From Streptomyces chromofuscus (lineage in GTDB: Bacteria > Actinomycetota > Actinomycetes > Streptomycetales > Streptomycetaceae), in NCBI RefSeq assembly GCF_015160875.1, contig NZ_CP063374.1, positions 4,343,501 to 4,407,500 on the forward strand: 64,000 nucleotides of DNA. The letters run 5' to 3'. Within the stretch, counting starts at the first letter, position 1, and every line of letters begins with the position of its first letter. The translations under genes and the position numbers were made by a program. Of this stretch, positions 47,650 through 55,595 are shown one piece after another. The notes beneath the pieces are model-generated. The model was not told where the DNA came from. It saw only the letters and a list, made by a program, of their open reading frames with translations, and searched no databases.

Positions 47650-47955
47650 GTGAAGCTGTACCTCGCCGTGCCCCTTGTCCTGGTGGCGCTGCTCATCGCC
47701 GCCTCCGGCGTTGCGGCGGTGACCAGCGGCTGGGTGCTTCCCATGAACCGGCGCCATGTTCGCGCGCCGCGGATGTATGGATGGGGTCAGCTGGTGGTGG
47801 CCTTTGCGCTGTGCTGGCAGCTGGTTTTCGGGTTGATGATCGGCGATTCCGGTGCTCGGCCGTCGGGAACGCTGATCGGCGCCGGAATTCTCCTAGCCGG
47901 CCTCATCGTCATGATGGTGGGTCAGCTCGGCGGTGGTGACCAGAAGGGCGGCTGA
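47650..47955 (+). CDS. small three-TM membrane protein
   Basis: 101 aa, three hydrophobic helices (LYLAVPLVLVALLIAASGVAAVTSGW; GQLVVAFALCWQLVFGLMI; LIGAGILLAGLIVMMVGQLGG) and a basic loop (MNRRHVRAPRMYG). GTG 47650 with GGGGAG upstream is preferred; a frame open from 47602 overlaps the previous stop (ATGA). No known domain. Last gene of the flotillin operon. Confidence 0.65.
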   Translation: MKLYLAVPLVLVALLIAASGVAAVTSGWVLPMNRRHVRAPRMYGWGQLVVAFALCWQLVFGLMIGDSGARPSGTLIGAGILLAGLIVMMVGQLGGGDQKGG

Positions 47956-47994
47956 ACACCGTGAACCCTGTCCGAGCGGTCATGTTCGGAGCCG

Positions 47995-48232
47995 GATGAC
48001 AAGGGCAGTGGCTGGGGTGGGCCCAAGGAAGACGTAGCAACAAGACACGGTGGTGGAGGTGCCCAGGACTTCGGGGTCCAGACCGGGTGCGGCGAGGGCG
48101 GCGGCCTGGTCGAGGCGTTCTTCCAGGTGCCGGCCGGTTTGCGGTTGTAGAGCTTGATCACCAGGCGCAGTCGGGGGTTGAGCCGGCGGGCGGCGAGGGC
48201 CGCGCGTGCCGAGCGTCGGCCCATGACCTGGC
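47995..48232 (-). pseudogene. decayed RCK/TrkA-N fragment
   Basis: Minus-strand sequence reads RAALAARRLNPRLRLVIKLYNRK, then in another frame RHLEERLDQAAALAAPGLDPEVLGTSTTVS. These match in order two adjacent parts of the first RCK domain of the intact protein at 22624-24603 (RAALTARRLNPRLRIVLRLYNRRLGQHIEELLDQAAALA; DASTTVLSDAD). It is a frameshifted remnant of a paralogue, with no start and no membrane part. Confidence 0.75.
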
Positions 48233-48259
48233 GGCGACCAGGAGACCGGCGAGCAGAGC

Positions 48260-48463
48260 TCATGCCACCACGCCGTTCCCGCCGTACGGCCAGCCCAGGG
48301 CGCCGACGACGAGAGCTGTCAGTGCACCGCCGGCCCATGCGACCCCGTCCGTGACAAAGGCCCACTCCCGTTGCGCGCTGCCGGGGTCGCGCAGCTGCAT
48401 CACCGCGGTCTTGATGACCAGGACCGCAAGGAGAATCAGCGCTGTGGCGAGCGAAGGTTCCAC
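48260..48463 (-). CDS. small two-TM membrane protein, downstream of nhaA
   Basis: 67 aa: EPSLATALILLAVLVIKTAVMQL and WAFVTDGVAWAGGALTALVVGALGW are hydrophobic helices. GTG 48463 has a GGAGG about 7-10 nt upstream and lies 18 bp downstream of the nhaA stop, so the two may be co-transcribed. No known domain. Confidence 0.5.
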   Translation of the reverse strand: MEPSLATALILLAVLVIKTAVMQLRDPGSAQREWAFVTDGVAWAGGALTALVVGALGWPYGGNGVVA

Positions 48464-48481
48464 ACCCCACCCCTCCGCACG

Positions 48482-49780
48482 TCAGCGTTCGGTGGTGGCG
48501 TCGACTTGGTAGACGTCGGGGATGCCGTCGTGGTCGTCGTCGCGGTTCTCCTCCTCGTACAGGCGCCGGTAGACACCGTTGCGGCGCTTGATCAGCATGG
48601 CCGCCAGCGCGGCTGCGGTCAGCGAGCCGACGAGGACCGCGGCCTTGACGGGTCCGGTGGCCGCTGGGTCGGGGAAGGCGAGTTCGCCGATCAGCAGGGC
48701 GACGGTGAAGCCGATCCCGGCCAGTGCCGAGAGGGCGAAGACGTCGGCCCAGGCCAGTTCCGGGTTGAGGCGGGCGCGGGTGAAGCGTGCGGCCAAGTAG
48801 GTTCCGGCGAATATCCCAACCGTCTTGCCGAGGACGAGTCCGAGTACCACACCGAGCGGTTCGGGCTTGGTGAACACGTCGCTCAGTGACGCGACCGAGA
48901 CGCTGACGCCGGTGGCGAAGAGCGCGAAGAGGGGGACCGCGACCCCTGCGGAGACCGGGTGCAGGAGGTGGGAGGTTCGCTCGCCGGGAGAGCGGTCCTC
49001 GTCCGCGTCGCGGGTGGTGCGCAGGATGAGACCCATCGCCACGCCCGCGACGGTGGCGTGGACGCCGCCGTTGTACATCAGCGCCCAGATCGTGAGTCCG
49101 AGCGGGGCGTACCACCACCATCCGCGGACGCGGAAGCGCTGGAGCAGGTAGAAGACGACGAGGCCGGCGAGCGCTCCACCGAGGGCCGCGAAGTTGAGGT
49201 CGCTGGTGAAGAAGACGGCGATGACGAGGATGCCGCCGAGGTCGTCGACGACGGCGAGGGTGAGCAGGAAGGCACGGAGCGCGGCGGGCAGGTGTGTGCT
49301 GAGCACCGCGAGCACGGCCAGCGCGAAGGCGATGTCGGTGGCCATGGGTACGGCCCAGCCGTCCAGGCTGCCGCCTCCCGCGGACGCGGTGATCGTGTAG
49401 AACGTGGCGGGGACGATCATGCCCGAGATGGCGGCGATGACCGGGAGTGCGGCGGTGGCGGGGGTGCGGAGCTCACCCACGACCAGTTCGCGCTTGAGTT
49501 CGATGCCGGCCACGAGGAAGAAGAGGGTGAGCAGGCCGTCGGCGGTCCAGTGCCCGACGGAGAGGTCCAGGCCGAGCGCCGGTATGCCGAAGTGGAAGTC
49601 GCGTATGCGCTCGTAGGTGTCGGCCCACGGAGTGTTCGCCCACACCAGCGCCACCACGGCCGCCCCCAGCAGGACCAGCCCGCCGACGGTCTCCGTCCTC
49701 AGGGCCTGGGCGATGGCCGTGCGCTCGGGCAGCGGCAGGAGGCCGAGGAAGGGTGAACGTTCGCGCGGCGCGGCAGCCAT
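48482..49780 (-). CDS. nhaA: Na+/H+ antiporter NhaA
   Basis: 432 aa with about 11-12 membrane helices. NhaA landmarks: VGGLVLLGAAVVALVWANTPW, HWTADGLLTLFFLVAGIELKRELVVGELR, WAVPMATDIAFALAVLAVL, LLTLAVVDDLGGILVIAVFF with the paired Asp of the ion-binding site, and VTVALLIGELAF-like late helices. Exchanges Na+ for protons. A charged C-terminal tail ends EENRDDDHDGIPDVYQVDATTER. ATG 49780 has GGAGGA 7 nt upstream. Confidence 0.95.
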   Translation of the reverse strand: MAAAPRERSPFLGLLPLPERTAIAQALRTETVGGLVLLGAAVVALVWANTPWADTYERIRDFHFGIPALGLDLSVGHWTADGLLTLFFLVAGIELKRELVVGELRTPATAALPVIAAISGMIVPATFYTITASAGGGSLDGWAVPMATDIAFALAVLAVLSTHLPAALRAFLLTLAVVDDLGGILVIAVFFTSDLNFAALGGALAGLVVFYLLQRFRVRGWWWYAPLGLTIWALMYNGGVHATVAGVAMGLILRTTRDADEDRSPGERTSHLLHPVSAGVAVPLFALFATGVSVSVASLSDVFTKPEPLGVVLGLVLGKTVGIFAGTYLAARFTRARLNPELAWADVFALSALAGIGFTVALLIGELAFPDPAATGPVKAAVLVGSLTAAALAAMLIKRRNGVYRRLYEEENRDDDHDGIPDVYQVDATTER

Positions 49781-49972
49781 GAAGGAGTCCTCCGGGGATC
49801 GTCTTGCGGGCACACGAGCCCCTGACGCCGACCAGACTTCCCGGCACACCGCGCGTCGGTCACAAGCCCTTGCGGGCTGCGTGTTGACGCGTTCCTCACA
49901 CCCTAACCAGCGCCGTTCCGTTCCGCCAGGTGCCATTTCACCTGCGGAAATGCAGTGGAAGGCATGACGAGC

Positions 49973-50011
49973 GGGCCCGTGTTCACCCAGGTGCCAGGTG
50001 AGCACGGGCCC
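49973..50011 (-). terminator. terminator after the AGCS symporter
   Basis: GGGCCCGTG (49973-49981) pairs with CACGGGCCC (50003-50011), with an inner CACC/GGTG pair. It lies 66 bp past the AGCS stop on the minus strand. A second hairpin at 49921-49949 (TTCCGCCAGGTG with CACCTGCGGAA) is close to nhaA. A common Streptomyces CCCCCAGCCTTCGGCC element overlaps at 50012-50035. Confidence 0.7.
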
Positions 50012-50076
50012 TCCCCCAGCCTTCGGCCGGGGGTACCCCCGTCTCGCTTCGCTCGGGAGCCGGGCCGCGAGGGCGG

Positions 50077-51612
50077 TCAGACGGTGGTCTTCACCGACTC
50101 CTGGTCACCGTTGCCGTCGGCGATCTCGCCGGACTTGCGGGCGCGGACGAACTCCAGGAAGGAGTCGAGTTCGCGCTTGACGATCGGCGCGAGGAGGTAG
50201 AGGCCGATGATGTTGAAGACCGACAGCAGGAAGAGCGCGGAGTCGGCGAGGCTGATCAGCGAATCGAGCGACATCAGGGCGCCCACGATCACGAACAGGC
50301 TCCAGACGGCCTTGAAGACGGTCTCGCTGGTCCTGCTCTTGCCGAACAGGTGGGACCACGCCTTGAGGCCGTAGTAGCCCCAGGTCAGGATCGTGGAGAA
50401 GGCGAACAGCAGCACCGCGACGGTGAGCACGACCGGGAACCAGGGCAGTACGGTCTCGAAGGCGTCGGAGGTGATGGTGACGCCGCCGATGCTCTCGCCG
50501 GCGCGGGCCTCGCCCCAACTGGCCGGGTTGGCGATGACGATGGTCAGCGCGGTCATGGTGCAGATGACGACCGTGTCGATGAACGGCTCCAGCAGGGCGA
50601 CCAGACCCTCGCTCGCGGGGTGGTTGGTCTTGACCGCGGAGTGGGCGATCGGGGCGGAGCCGAGACCGGCCTCGTTGGAGAACGCGGCCCGCTGGAAACC
50701 GATGATCAGGGCACCGATCACACCGCCCGCGACGCCATCGGCCTCGAAGGCGCCCTGCAGGATGGTCTGGAAGGCGTCCGGCACGTGGGTGACGTTGACC
50801 AGGATGACGATCAGGCAGGCCACGATGTAGATGCCGGCCATCGCGGGCACCAGCCGGCTGGTGACCGAGGCGATGGAGCGGATGCCGCCGAGCAGCACGA
50901 GACCGACCAGCGCGGAGACGATCAGGCCGAAGAGGACGGCACCGGCCGAGGAGGCCAGGAAGCCGCCCTCGCCGCCGAAGGTGGAGACGACCTGCGCGTA
51001 GCTCTGGTTGGTCTGGAACAGGTTGCCGCCGAACAGGCCGAAGAAGAGGACCATGATCGAGGCGAGGACGGCGAGCACCTTGCCGAACGTGGCGCCGCCG
51101 CTGCCGAAACGCTCCTTGAGGCCCTTGGGCAGGTAGTGCATCGGGCCGCCGGAGACGGTGCCGTCGGCGTGCACCTCGCGGTACTTCACGCCGAGGGTGA
51201 CCTCGACGAACTTGGTGGCCATGCCGAGCAGGCCGCACAAGATCATCCAGAACGTGGCACCGGGGCCACCGATGGACACGGCGACGGCCACGCCGGCGAT
51301 GTTGCCGAGGCCGACGGTGCCGGAGACGGCCGCGGTCAGGGCCTGGAAGTGGTTGACCTCGCCGGTCGACCCCTTCTCGTCGTACTTCCCGCGCACCACG
51401 TCGACGGCGAGTCTGAACTTGCGGAATTGGACGAACCCGAACCAGCCGGTGAAGACGAGACCCGCGACCACGAGCCAGGCGACGATCAGGGGTAGGTCGG
51501 TCCCTCCTACGGGGACTGTGTAGAAGACGACTTCCCCGAGCCATGTGGCTATGGGCTCGAAGAATCCGCTGACTGCCTCGTCGACGGACGTGGTGATGGA
51601 GTCGAGTGACAC
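50077..51612 (-). CDS. AGCS-family sodium:alanine symporter
   Basis: 511 aa, about eleven membrane helices. AGCS signature AAVSGTVGLGNIAGVAVAVSIGGPGATFWMILCGLLGMATKFVEVTLGVKYRE, then GGPMHYLPKGL, IGFQRAAFSNEAGLGSAPIAHSAVKT and TWGYYGLKAWSHLFG. Imports alanine or glycine with Na+. GTG 51612 has GAGGTAG upstream. A 9-bp-stem hairpin (51637-51658) and a CRP-like dyad (51844-51857) lie in its leader/promoter region. Confidence 0.93.
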   Translation of the reverse strand: MSLDSITTSVDEAVSGFFEPIATWLGEVVFYTVPVGGTDLPLIVAWLVVAGLVFTGWFGFVQFRKFRLAVDVVRGKYDEKGSTGEVNHFQALTAAVSGTVGLGNIAGVAVAVSIGGPGATFWMILCGLLGMATKFVEVTLGVKYREVHADGTVSGGPMHYLPKGLKERFGSGGATFGKVLAVLASIMVLFFGLFGGNLFQTNQSYAQVVSTFGGEGGFLASSAGAVLFGLIVSALVGLVLLGGIRSIASVTSRLVPAMAGIYIVACLIVILVNVTHVPDAFQTILQGAFEADGVAGGVIGALIIGFQRAAFSNEAGLGSAPIAHSAVKTNHPASEGLVALLEPFIDTVVICTMTALTIVIANPASWGEARAGESIGGVTITSDAFETVLPWFPVVLTVAVLLFAFSTILTWGYYGLKAWSHLFGKSRTSETVFKAVWSLFVIVGALMSLDSLISLADSALFLLSVFNIIGLYLLAPIVKRELDSFLEFVRARKSGEIADGNGDQESVKTTV

Positions 51613-51636
51613 TGTGGCTACCTCGGTGGCGCGGGA

Positions 51637-51658
51637 CCGGCGCAGAAACCTGCGCCGG
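51637..51658 (-). promoter_or_regulatory. leader hairpin before the AGCS symporter
   Basis: CCGGCGCAG-AAAC-CTGCGCCGG in plus-strand order, 9 bp with a 4-nt loop, 25 bp before the GTG. It could affect translation or act as attenuator; no glycine-riboswitch core was seen. Confidence 0.5.
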
Positions 51659-51843
51659 AGGAAGTGCGGTCTTTGAGCGAACGCCGTTGTCCGATCGGTG
51701 ACCTGGCATGACGCGTCCGAGGACTCGGAACGTCACGGCCCCTGGTCTGTCGCCGGCGCGCACGCCGACGCTCCGCGCAGCAGCGAGGGGTCATGCCGCC
51801 TGCGGAGTTGGGACGTTCTACCACGGCCTTTGCCAGATCTTTA

Positions 51844-51857
51844 GTGATGCAGCTCAC
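51844..51857. promoter_or_regulatory. CRP-like dyad
   Basis: GTGA-TGCAGC-TCAC, the spacing of a CRP half-site pair, 232 bp before the AGCS start. It is an isolated match; the rest of 51613-52057 has no gene. Confidence 0.35.
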
Positions 51858-52057
51858 GAATCCGGTGGTCATCGCAAAAGTGCGAGGTGGCGACATCGGA
51901 CCGTTATGCGGACAGAGAAGTCCGTTCATCGGACACGTATCTCTGTGTGGCGGGCCCGTGACGCGGTACACCGGCCTACCGGTCGTCGCTCGTCTCGGCC
52001 GACACGGCGCGCCGGAGCAAACGCCCGGACCATGGAGGGCTCTGGGACGGGCGGCGA

Positions 52058-52396
52058 CTACGCCAGCCCCAGGATCACTCGAAGGCGCTCTTCCACGCGC
52101 CGCATCTCGCTCGGATCCAGCAGGCCGAGACGCCGCCGGAGCCTTGGTTTGTCCACGGTGTGCAGGTCGGTGCAGTTCACGTATGACTCGTCGTACTTGG
52201 TCACCCCGCAGTCGGGGCCGACCGGGACATGGGTGGAGGCGGGCCCGGGTGTCCCGGTGATCACCGCAACAGTCACCGCCGACAGCGGTTCGGCAACGCG
52301 ATTGACCGTGAGAACGACCACCGGATGCGGGCCGATGGGGTTGGGCAGGGCACAGCCCCAGACCTCGCCCCGCAGCGCCGGGCCGATGTTCACCAT
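52058..52396 (-). CDS. MazF/PemK-type toxin (endoribonuclease)
   Basis: 112 aa. MazF pattern: PALRGEVWGCALPNPIGPHPVVVLTVNRVAEPLSAVTVAVITGTPGPASTHVPVG, then TKYDESYVNCTDLHTVDKPRLRRRLGLLDPSEMRRVEERLRVILGL. It should be an mRNA interferase, cutting at a short sequence. Its ATG (52396) overlaps the antitoxin stop by 7 nt, the classical antitoxin-first order. Confidence 0.85.
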   Translation of the reverse strand: MVNIGPALRGEVWGCALPNPIGPHPVVVLTVNRVAEPLSAVTVAVITGTPGPASTHVPVGPDCGVTKYDESYVNCTDLHTVDKPRLRRRLGLLDPSEMRRVEERLRVILGLA

Positions 52397-52740
52397 TCGG
52401 TCTCGTCCGCTGCCGCCAGCTCGTCCGCGGTCGCGGGAAGAACGCCTTCGGGAGTCGGAGCCTGGGCGCCCTGATAGAAGTCGCGGATCTCCTGAGAGGC
52501 GGCGACCTCGGTTGCCTCGCGAGAGAGCAACCGAAGCCCCTCGCGCAAGGCATCGGACAGCGAGTGCAGCTTGAGGGTTTGCATCACCTGTTGCAGGTCC
52601 TCAAGCTCGTCGGGGCGCAGCCGCACCTGGGCCACGCTCGTCGCACCGCTGTCGCCCTGCTTCGGACGGGTCGCGGTCGCGGTGCGCCTCCTGGCTGTGG
52701 TACCTGAGGCGCGGCTCTTCGGGTCGGTCTTCGAAGCCAT
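52390..52740 (-). CDS. antitoxin of the MazF pair (ribbon-helix-helix-like)
   Basis: 116 aa. The basic N-terminus (SKTDPKSRASGTTARRRTATATRPK) is followed by VAQVRLRPDELEDLQQVMQTLKLHSLSDALREGLRLLSREATEVAASQEIRDFY. This is the strand-helix-helix pattern of RHH antitoxins. The acidic C-terminal end (ATADELAAADETEW) is suited to wrapping the toxin. ATG 52740 sits behind GGAGG. Expected to repress the operon through the palindrome at 52761-52780. Confidence 0.8.
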   Translation of the reverse strand: MASKTDPKSRASGTTARRRTATATRPKQGDSGATSVAQVRLRPDELEDLQQVMQTLKLHSLSDALREGLRLLSREATEVAASQEIRDFYQGAQAPTPEGVLPATADELAAADETEW

Positions 52741-52760
52741 TCCTACCTCCCTTCCTCTCG

Positions 52761-52780
52761 TGTATGACAAATGTCGTACA
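52761..52780. promoter_or_regulatory. operator of the toxin-antitoxin operon
   Basis: TGTATGACA-AA-TGTCGTACA, 9-bp arms with one mismatched pair, 20 bp upstream of the antitoxin ATG. A looser ATGACA...TGTCAT dyad (52764-52792) overlaps it. Confidence 0.65.
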
Positions 52781-52830
52781 TCCAGTGTCATGCTCGTGTC
52801 CCGGCTGGTCAAGCGCTCAGAATCGACGAC

Positions 52831-53748
52831 TCAGGCGGTGGCCGGCAGGCGCTCCTCGGACCGCCGGCAGTCCCGGCAGTGTCGTCCGGGTTCCGGTGCG
52901 CGGAAGGCGCGCTCGCAGCCGTCGCAGGTCTGGAAGGGCAGCACGATCGGGCGCTCGATGGTCTCCGGGAGGGGTGGTGGGTGAGGCGCGGGCAGCGGCG
53001 TCTCCCGCAGGCGGAAGGCGAGGACGCTTGCCGGGCGGGCCCGGAAGCGGTCGGGCAGTCGTGTGGTGAGCAGTTCGGTGATCTCGCGCGCTCCGACTCC
53101 GGCCGCCAGCCACTCGGAGACGGCGGGTGCCAGCCGGGCGGCCTCGCGCGCGGACAGGACGAGGCGGGGATCGACGCGGCGCAGCGCGGACAGTACGGCG
53201 ACTGCCTGCGGGTCGGCGTCGGCGAGTGGTGTCGGTTCCTCGGCCCGCTCCCGGGCGTCCGGAGCGGGAGCGGGCGCCGCCTCCGTGGTGGGCGCCGAAA
53301 GCGACGGGGCCTCCCCGGCGGCGGGCCGCCTGCGCGGCCGGGGTGGCTTCGGCGGCTCGGGCGGGCCGTCCGGTTCGTCCGGGCCATCGGTTCCGTCGCT
53401 GCCGGGGACGTCGTAGAAGTACGTCCGGGTACGGATCTGCCCGGAGGGCAGGCGCTCGCGGCGGCGCTCCAGGTACCCGGCCTCTTCCCACTCCCTGAGG
53501 GCCCGGGAGATCAGGATCTCGCCCTCGGTGAAGTGCTCGCACAGGGCGGTGATGGTCACAGGAGCGCCGTCGGGCAGGGAGAGGATGTACGCCGCGACGC
53601 CGACCGTGACCGCGCTGCCGCGTCGTTGCGCGAGGGCGTTGGCGATCACGGTGAAGTCGGCGGTGAGCCGGGTGCGGACGTGGATCACGCCGGAGGTCGG
53701 TACTCCGGCGTCGGCGCGCAGGGGCGCGTTAGACTGCGGGTCAGCCAT
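52831..53748 (-). CDS. winged-helix DNA-binding protein with C-terminal zinc-ribbon-like motif
   Basis: 305 aa. N-terminal winged helix (TADFTVIANALAQRRGSAVTVGVAAYILSLPDGAPVTITALCEHFTEGEILISRALREWEEAGYLERRRERLPSGQIRTRTYFYD), a Pro-rich acidic linker, a helical middle and a C-terminal CDGCERAF...HCRDC motif with four Cys. It resembles Streptomyces replication- or helix-turn-helix-type proteins of unknown role. ATG 53748 is chosen; a frame start at 53763 exists. Next to the toxin-antitoxin pair and tRNA-Pro remnants. Confidence 0.75.
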   Translation of the reverse strand: MADPQSNAPLRADAGVPTSGVIHVRTRLTADFTVIANALAQRRGSAVTVGVAAYILSLPDGAPVTITALCEHFTEGEILISRALREWEEAGYLERRRERLPSGQIRTRTYFYDVPGSDGTDGPDEPDGPPEPPKPPRPRRRPAAGEAPSLSAPTTEAAPAPAPDARERAEEPTPLADADPQAVAVLSALRRVDPRLVLSAREAARLAPAVSEWLAAGVGAREITELLTTRLPDRFRARPASVLAFRLRETPLPAPHPPPLPETIERPIVLPFQTCDGCERAFRAPEPGRHCRDCRRSEERLPATA

Positions 53749-54031
53749 CGGGAAGGGGTTCACTTCCAGATCGGTCAGGCCCTCGTTCGGGATGCCCGTC
53801 CCGGCCGAGGGCCGATGTCTGTGTGCGGTTGTCGCGGCGAACGTAACCGCCCGTGTCCCGCGCCTGCAAGCCGGTCACTCGGACGGGTGACGCGGGCCGT
53901 GCGGCCGGGGAGGGTGGGTGGGCGGGTGGTTCTTTCCCCCGGTTCTTTGGGGAGGACAGCGGCCTGCCGGGCCCTCGCGGACAAGGGTCCGGTGAGCCCG
54001 GAAGACGGACGGCGGCCAGGGCCCGGACGCC

Positions 54032-54205
54032 TCAGGGACGGTGGTGCCCGGCCTTCAACTCGCCTATGAAGGCGGCCCAGGCGGTGGCTTCGAAGCACAG
54101 CGCCGGACCGTGCGGGACCGTGCTGTCATGGACGGGACGACGGCCTCCTGGAATCCGTCGGCCACCTCCACGCAGTCGCCCCCCGCTTGATGTCGCTCGG
54201 CATGA
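54032..54205 (-). pseudogene. frameshifted DUF397 remnant
   Basis: Minus strand: GGDCVEVADGFQEAVVP in one frame, then VHDSTVPHGPALCFEATAWAAFIGELKAGHH in another, together making the C-terminal part of a DUF397 protein. No N-terminal W-x-S-S-Y-S segment. DUF397 genes usually sit with an XRE regulator and a HATPase protein, whose remnant follows. Confidence 0.75.
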
Positions 54206-54214
54206 TCCGGTCCA

Positions 54215-54597
54215 CCATGGCGGCGGTTCGCCGTACGGCACATGGAGGAGTGGGGGTATCCGCCGGCGTCGGACGCGTCGTGCGCGGTCGCCCTCGTCGT
54301 CGCCGAACTCGCCGCGAACGCCGCGCGGCACGGACGTGTGCCCGGACGTGACTTCGGCCTCCGACTCGCTCTCGACACGGCGGCGGGCCTGGTCCGCGTC
54401 GAGGTCGCGGACGCGGCCTCCGCGAAAAGGCCCGCCGCGACCCGCCTTCGTCGGCTCCTGAGGGCGAGTCGGGTCGAGGCCTGCTCGTGGTGGATGCCCT
54501 GGCTGTGCGCCAGGGTTCGGCGCCGCGTCACCCACTGGGCAAAACGGTGTGGGCGGAACTGCCCATCGTGCCGCCAACTGGCGCTGAGGAAGCATAG
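54215..54597 (+). pseudogene. frameshifted HATPase (RsbW-like) remnant
   Basis: EEWGYPPASDASCAVALVVAELAANAARHGRVPGRDFGLRLALDTAAGLVRVEVADA is the N-terminal half of an anti-sigma-like HATPase with its Asn-box (ELAANAARHG). The frame shifts near 54440-54460, and GESGRGLLVVDALAVRQG...GKTVWAEL completes the G2 and C-terminal part to the stop at 54597. The extreme N-terminus is missing. It matches the family normally next to DUF397. Confidence 0.75.
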
Positions 54598-54681
54598 GCA
54601 CCCAGGGAACTCCGGCACGAGGCACTGGGCGCCACGGCGACGGAGTCCGGCGCGCCCGCCGTTCCGCACCCGGACCAGCGG

Positions 54682-55436
54682 GTGTTCCTCGACTCCATCA
54701 GCGTCGGCGGCTTTCGCGGCATCGGCCGCAAGGCGCGTCTGCCGCTGACCGCGAAGCGCGGCGTCACCCCCGTCGTGGGGCGCAACGGCTCGGGGAAGGC
54801 CAGCTTCGCCGAGGGCGCCGAGACGGCGCTCACGGGCCGGACCGCCCGCCTGGACAAGCAGCGGGGCGAGGCGTGGCGCCGGCACTGGCGCAACCTGCAC
54901 GACGGGGCCGACCCGAAGGTCGAGGTCCGCCTCGCCGTCGCGGGCGCCCCCCGGCTGTCCACCCTGACGTGCACCTGGCCCGGCGACGACGTCACCGCCC
55001 CGAGGTCGAGTTCAGGCGGCCGGGCCACGGCCGGCGGACCTGCGCGGACATCGGGTGGGAGCGGGCCCTGAACGACTACAGCCCTTTCCTGTCGTACGCG
55101 GATCTCGACAAGGTCCTCAACGGCAGGCCCAGCGAGCCGTACGACTCGGTCGACGCCACCTTCGGACTCGGTGAGCTGACCGACGTGGACGAGCGGCTAC
55201 AGTTATCGAGAAGGTGCTCGACTCCGCGCTGAAGCAGGCCGAGGCGGAACGGTCCGCACTCGTCGAGGCGTTGTCCGCGCTGCGATGCCGAGGGCCGCCG
55301 CCTGAGTGCCTCTGCCGTACCGTCCTGGAACGCGCCTTCTCCAAGGCCGCCTGGCTGCGGCTGCACCGGGCGGGGCTGGCCGAGCACGAGGCGGAGAAGA
55401 CCGTCGCTGGTGCCGTCACGCTGATGGAGGAACCAC
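54682..55436 (+). pseudogene. decayed AAA ATPase remnant
   Basis: VFLDSISVGGFRGIGRKARLPLTAKRGVTPVVGRNGSGKASFAEGAETALTG is the start of an AAA ATPase, but its Walker A reads GRNGSGKA, with Ala in place of the usual Ser/Thr. A second frame continues EVEFRRPGHGRRTCADIGWERALNDYSPFLSYADLDKVLNGRPSEPYDSVDATFGLGELTD, and a third with LDSALKQAEAERSALVEALSALR and later FSKAAWLRLHRAGLAEHEAEKTVAGAVTLMEE. At least two frameshifts and no ATPase C-terminus. It runs up to the tRNA terminator. Confidence 0.75.
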
Positions 55437-55473
55437 TCAGGGGCCCGACCCGCACTGCGGATCAGGCCCCTGA
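55437..55473 (-). terminator. terminator of tRNA-Pro
   Basis: TCAGGGGCC (55437-55445) and GGCCCCTGA (55465-55473), with a GA-CCGCA/TGCGG-TC pair inside, 15 nt downstream of the tRNA 3' end on the minus strand. Confidence 0.65.
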
Positions 55474-55488
55474 CCTGGTACTTCACTG

Positions 55489-55562
55489 TCGGGGTGGCGG
55501 GATTTGAACCCACGACCTCTTCGTCCCGAACGAAGCGCGCTGCCAAGCTGCGCTACACCCCG
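55489..55562 (-). tRNA. tRNA-Pro (anticodon CGG)
   Basis: 74 nt. Acceptor CGGGGTG pairs with CACCCCG plus discriminator A, the T-arm GTTCAAATC is intact, and the anticodon arm CTTCG-TTCGGGA-CGAAG gives anticodon CGG at 55526-55528. The 3' CCA is not encoded (ACA follows). Three decaying genes lie on its 3' side. Confidence 0.93.
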
Positions 55563-55595
55563 ATGTCGCTGCTCGTCGCGGCGACGTCGTTTACT

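Noticed and set aside
49781..49972. Sodium-sensing RNA leader for nhaA
   Set aside because: The leader has one bulged hairpin (49921-49949) but nothing matching a known aptamer.
51613..51840. Glycine riboswitch upstream of the AGCS symporter
   Set aside because: Symporters of this family often have one, but the strand shows no glycine-aptamer core; only a simple hairpin.
55489..55562. Duplicated tRNA-Pro 3' end marking an att site
   Set aside because: I saw no second copy of the T-arm/acceptor segment in the window; the integration idea rests only on the pseudogenes.
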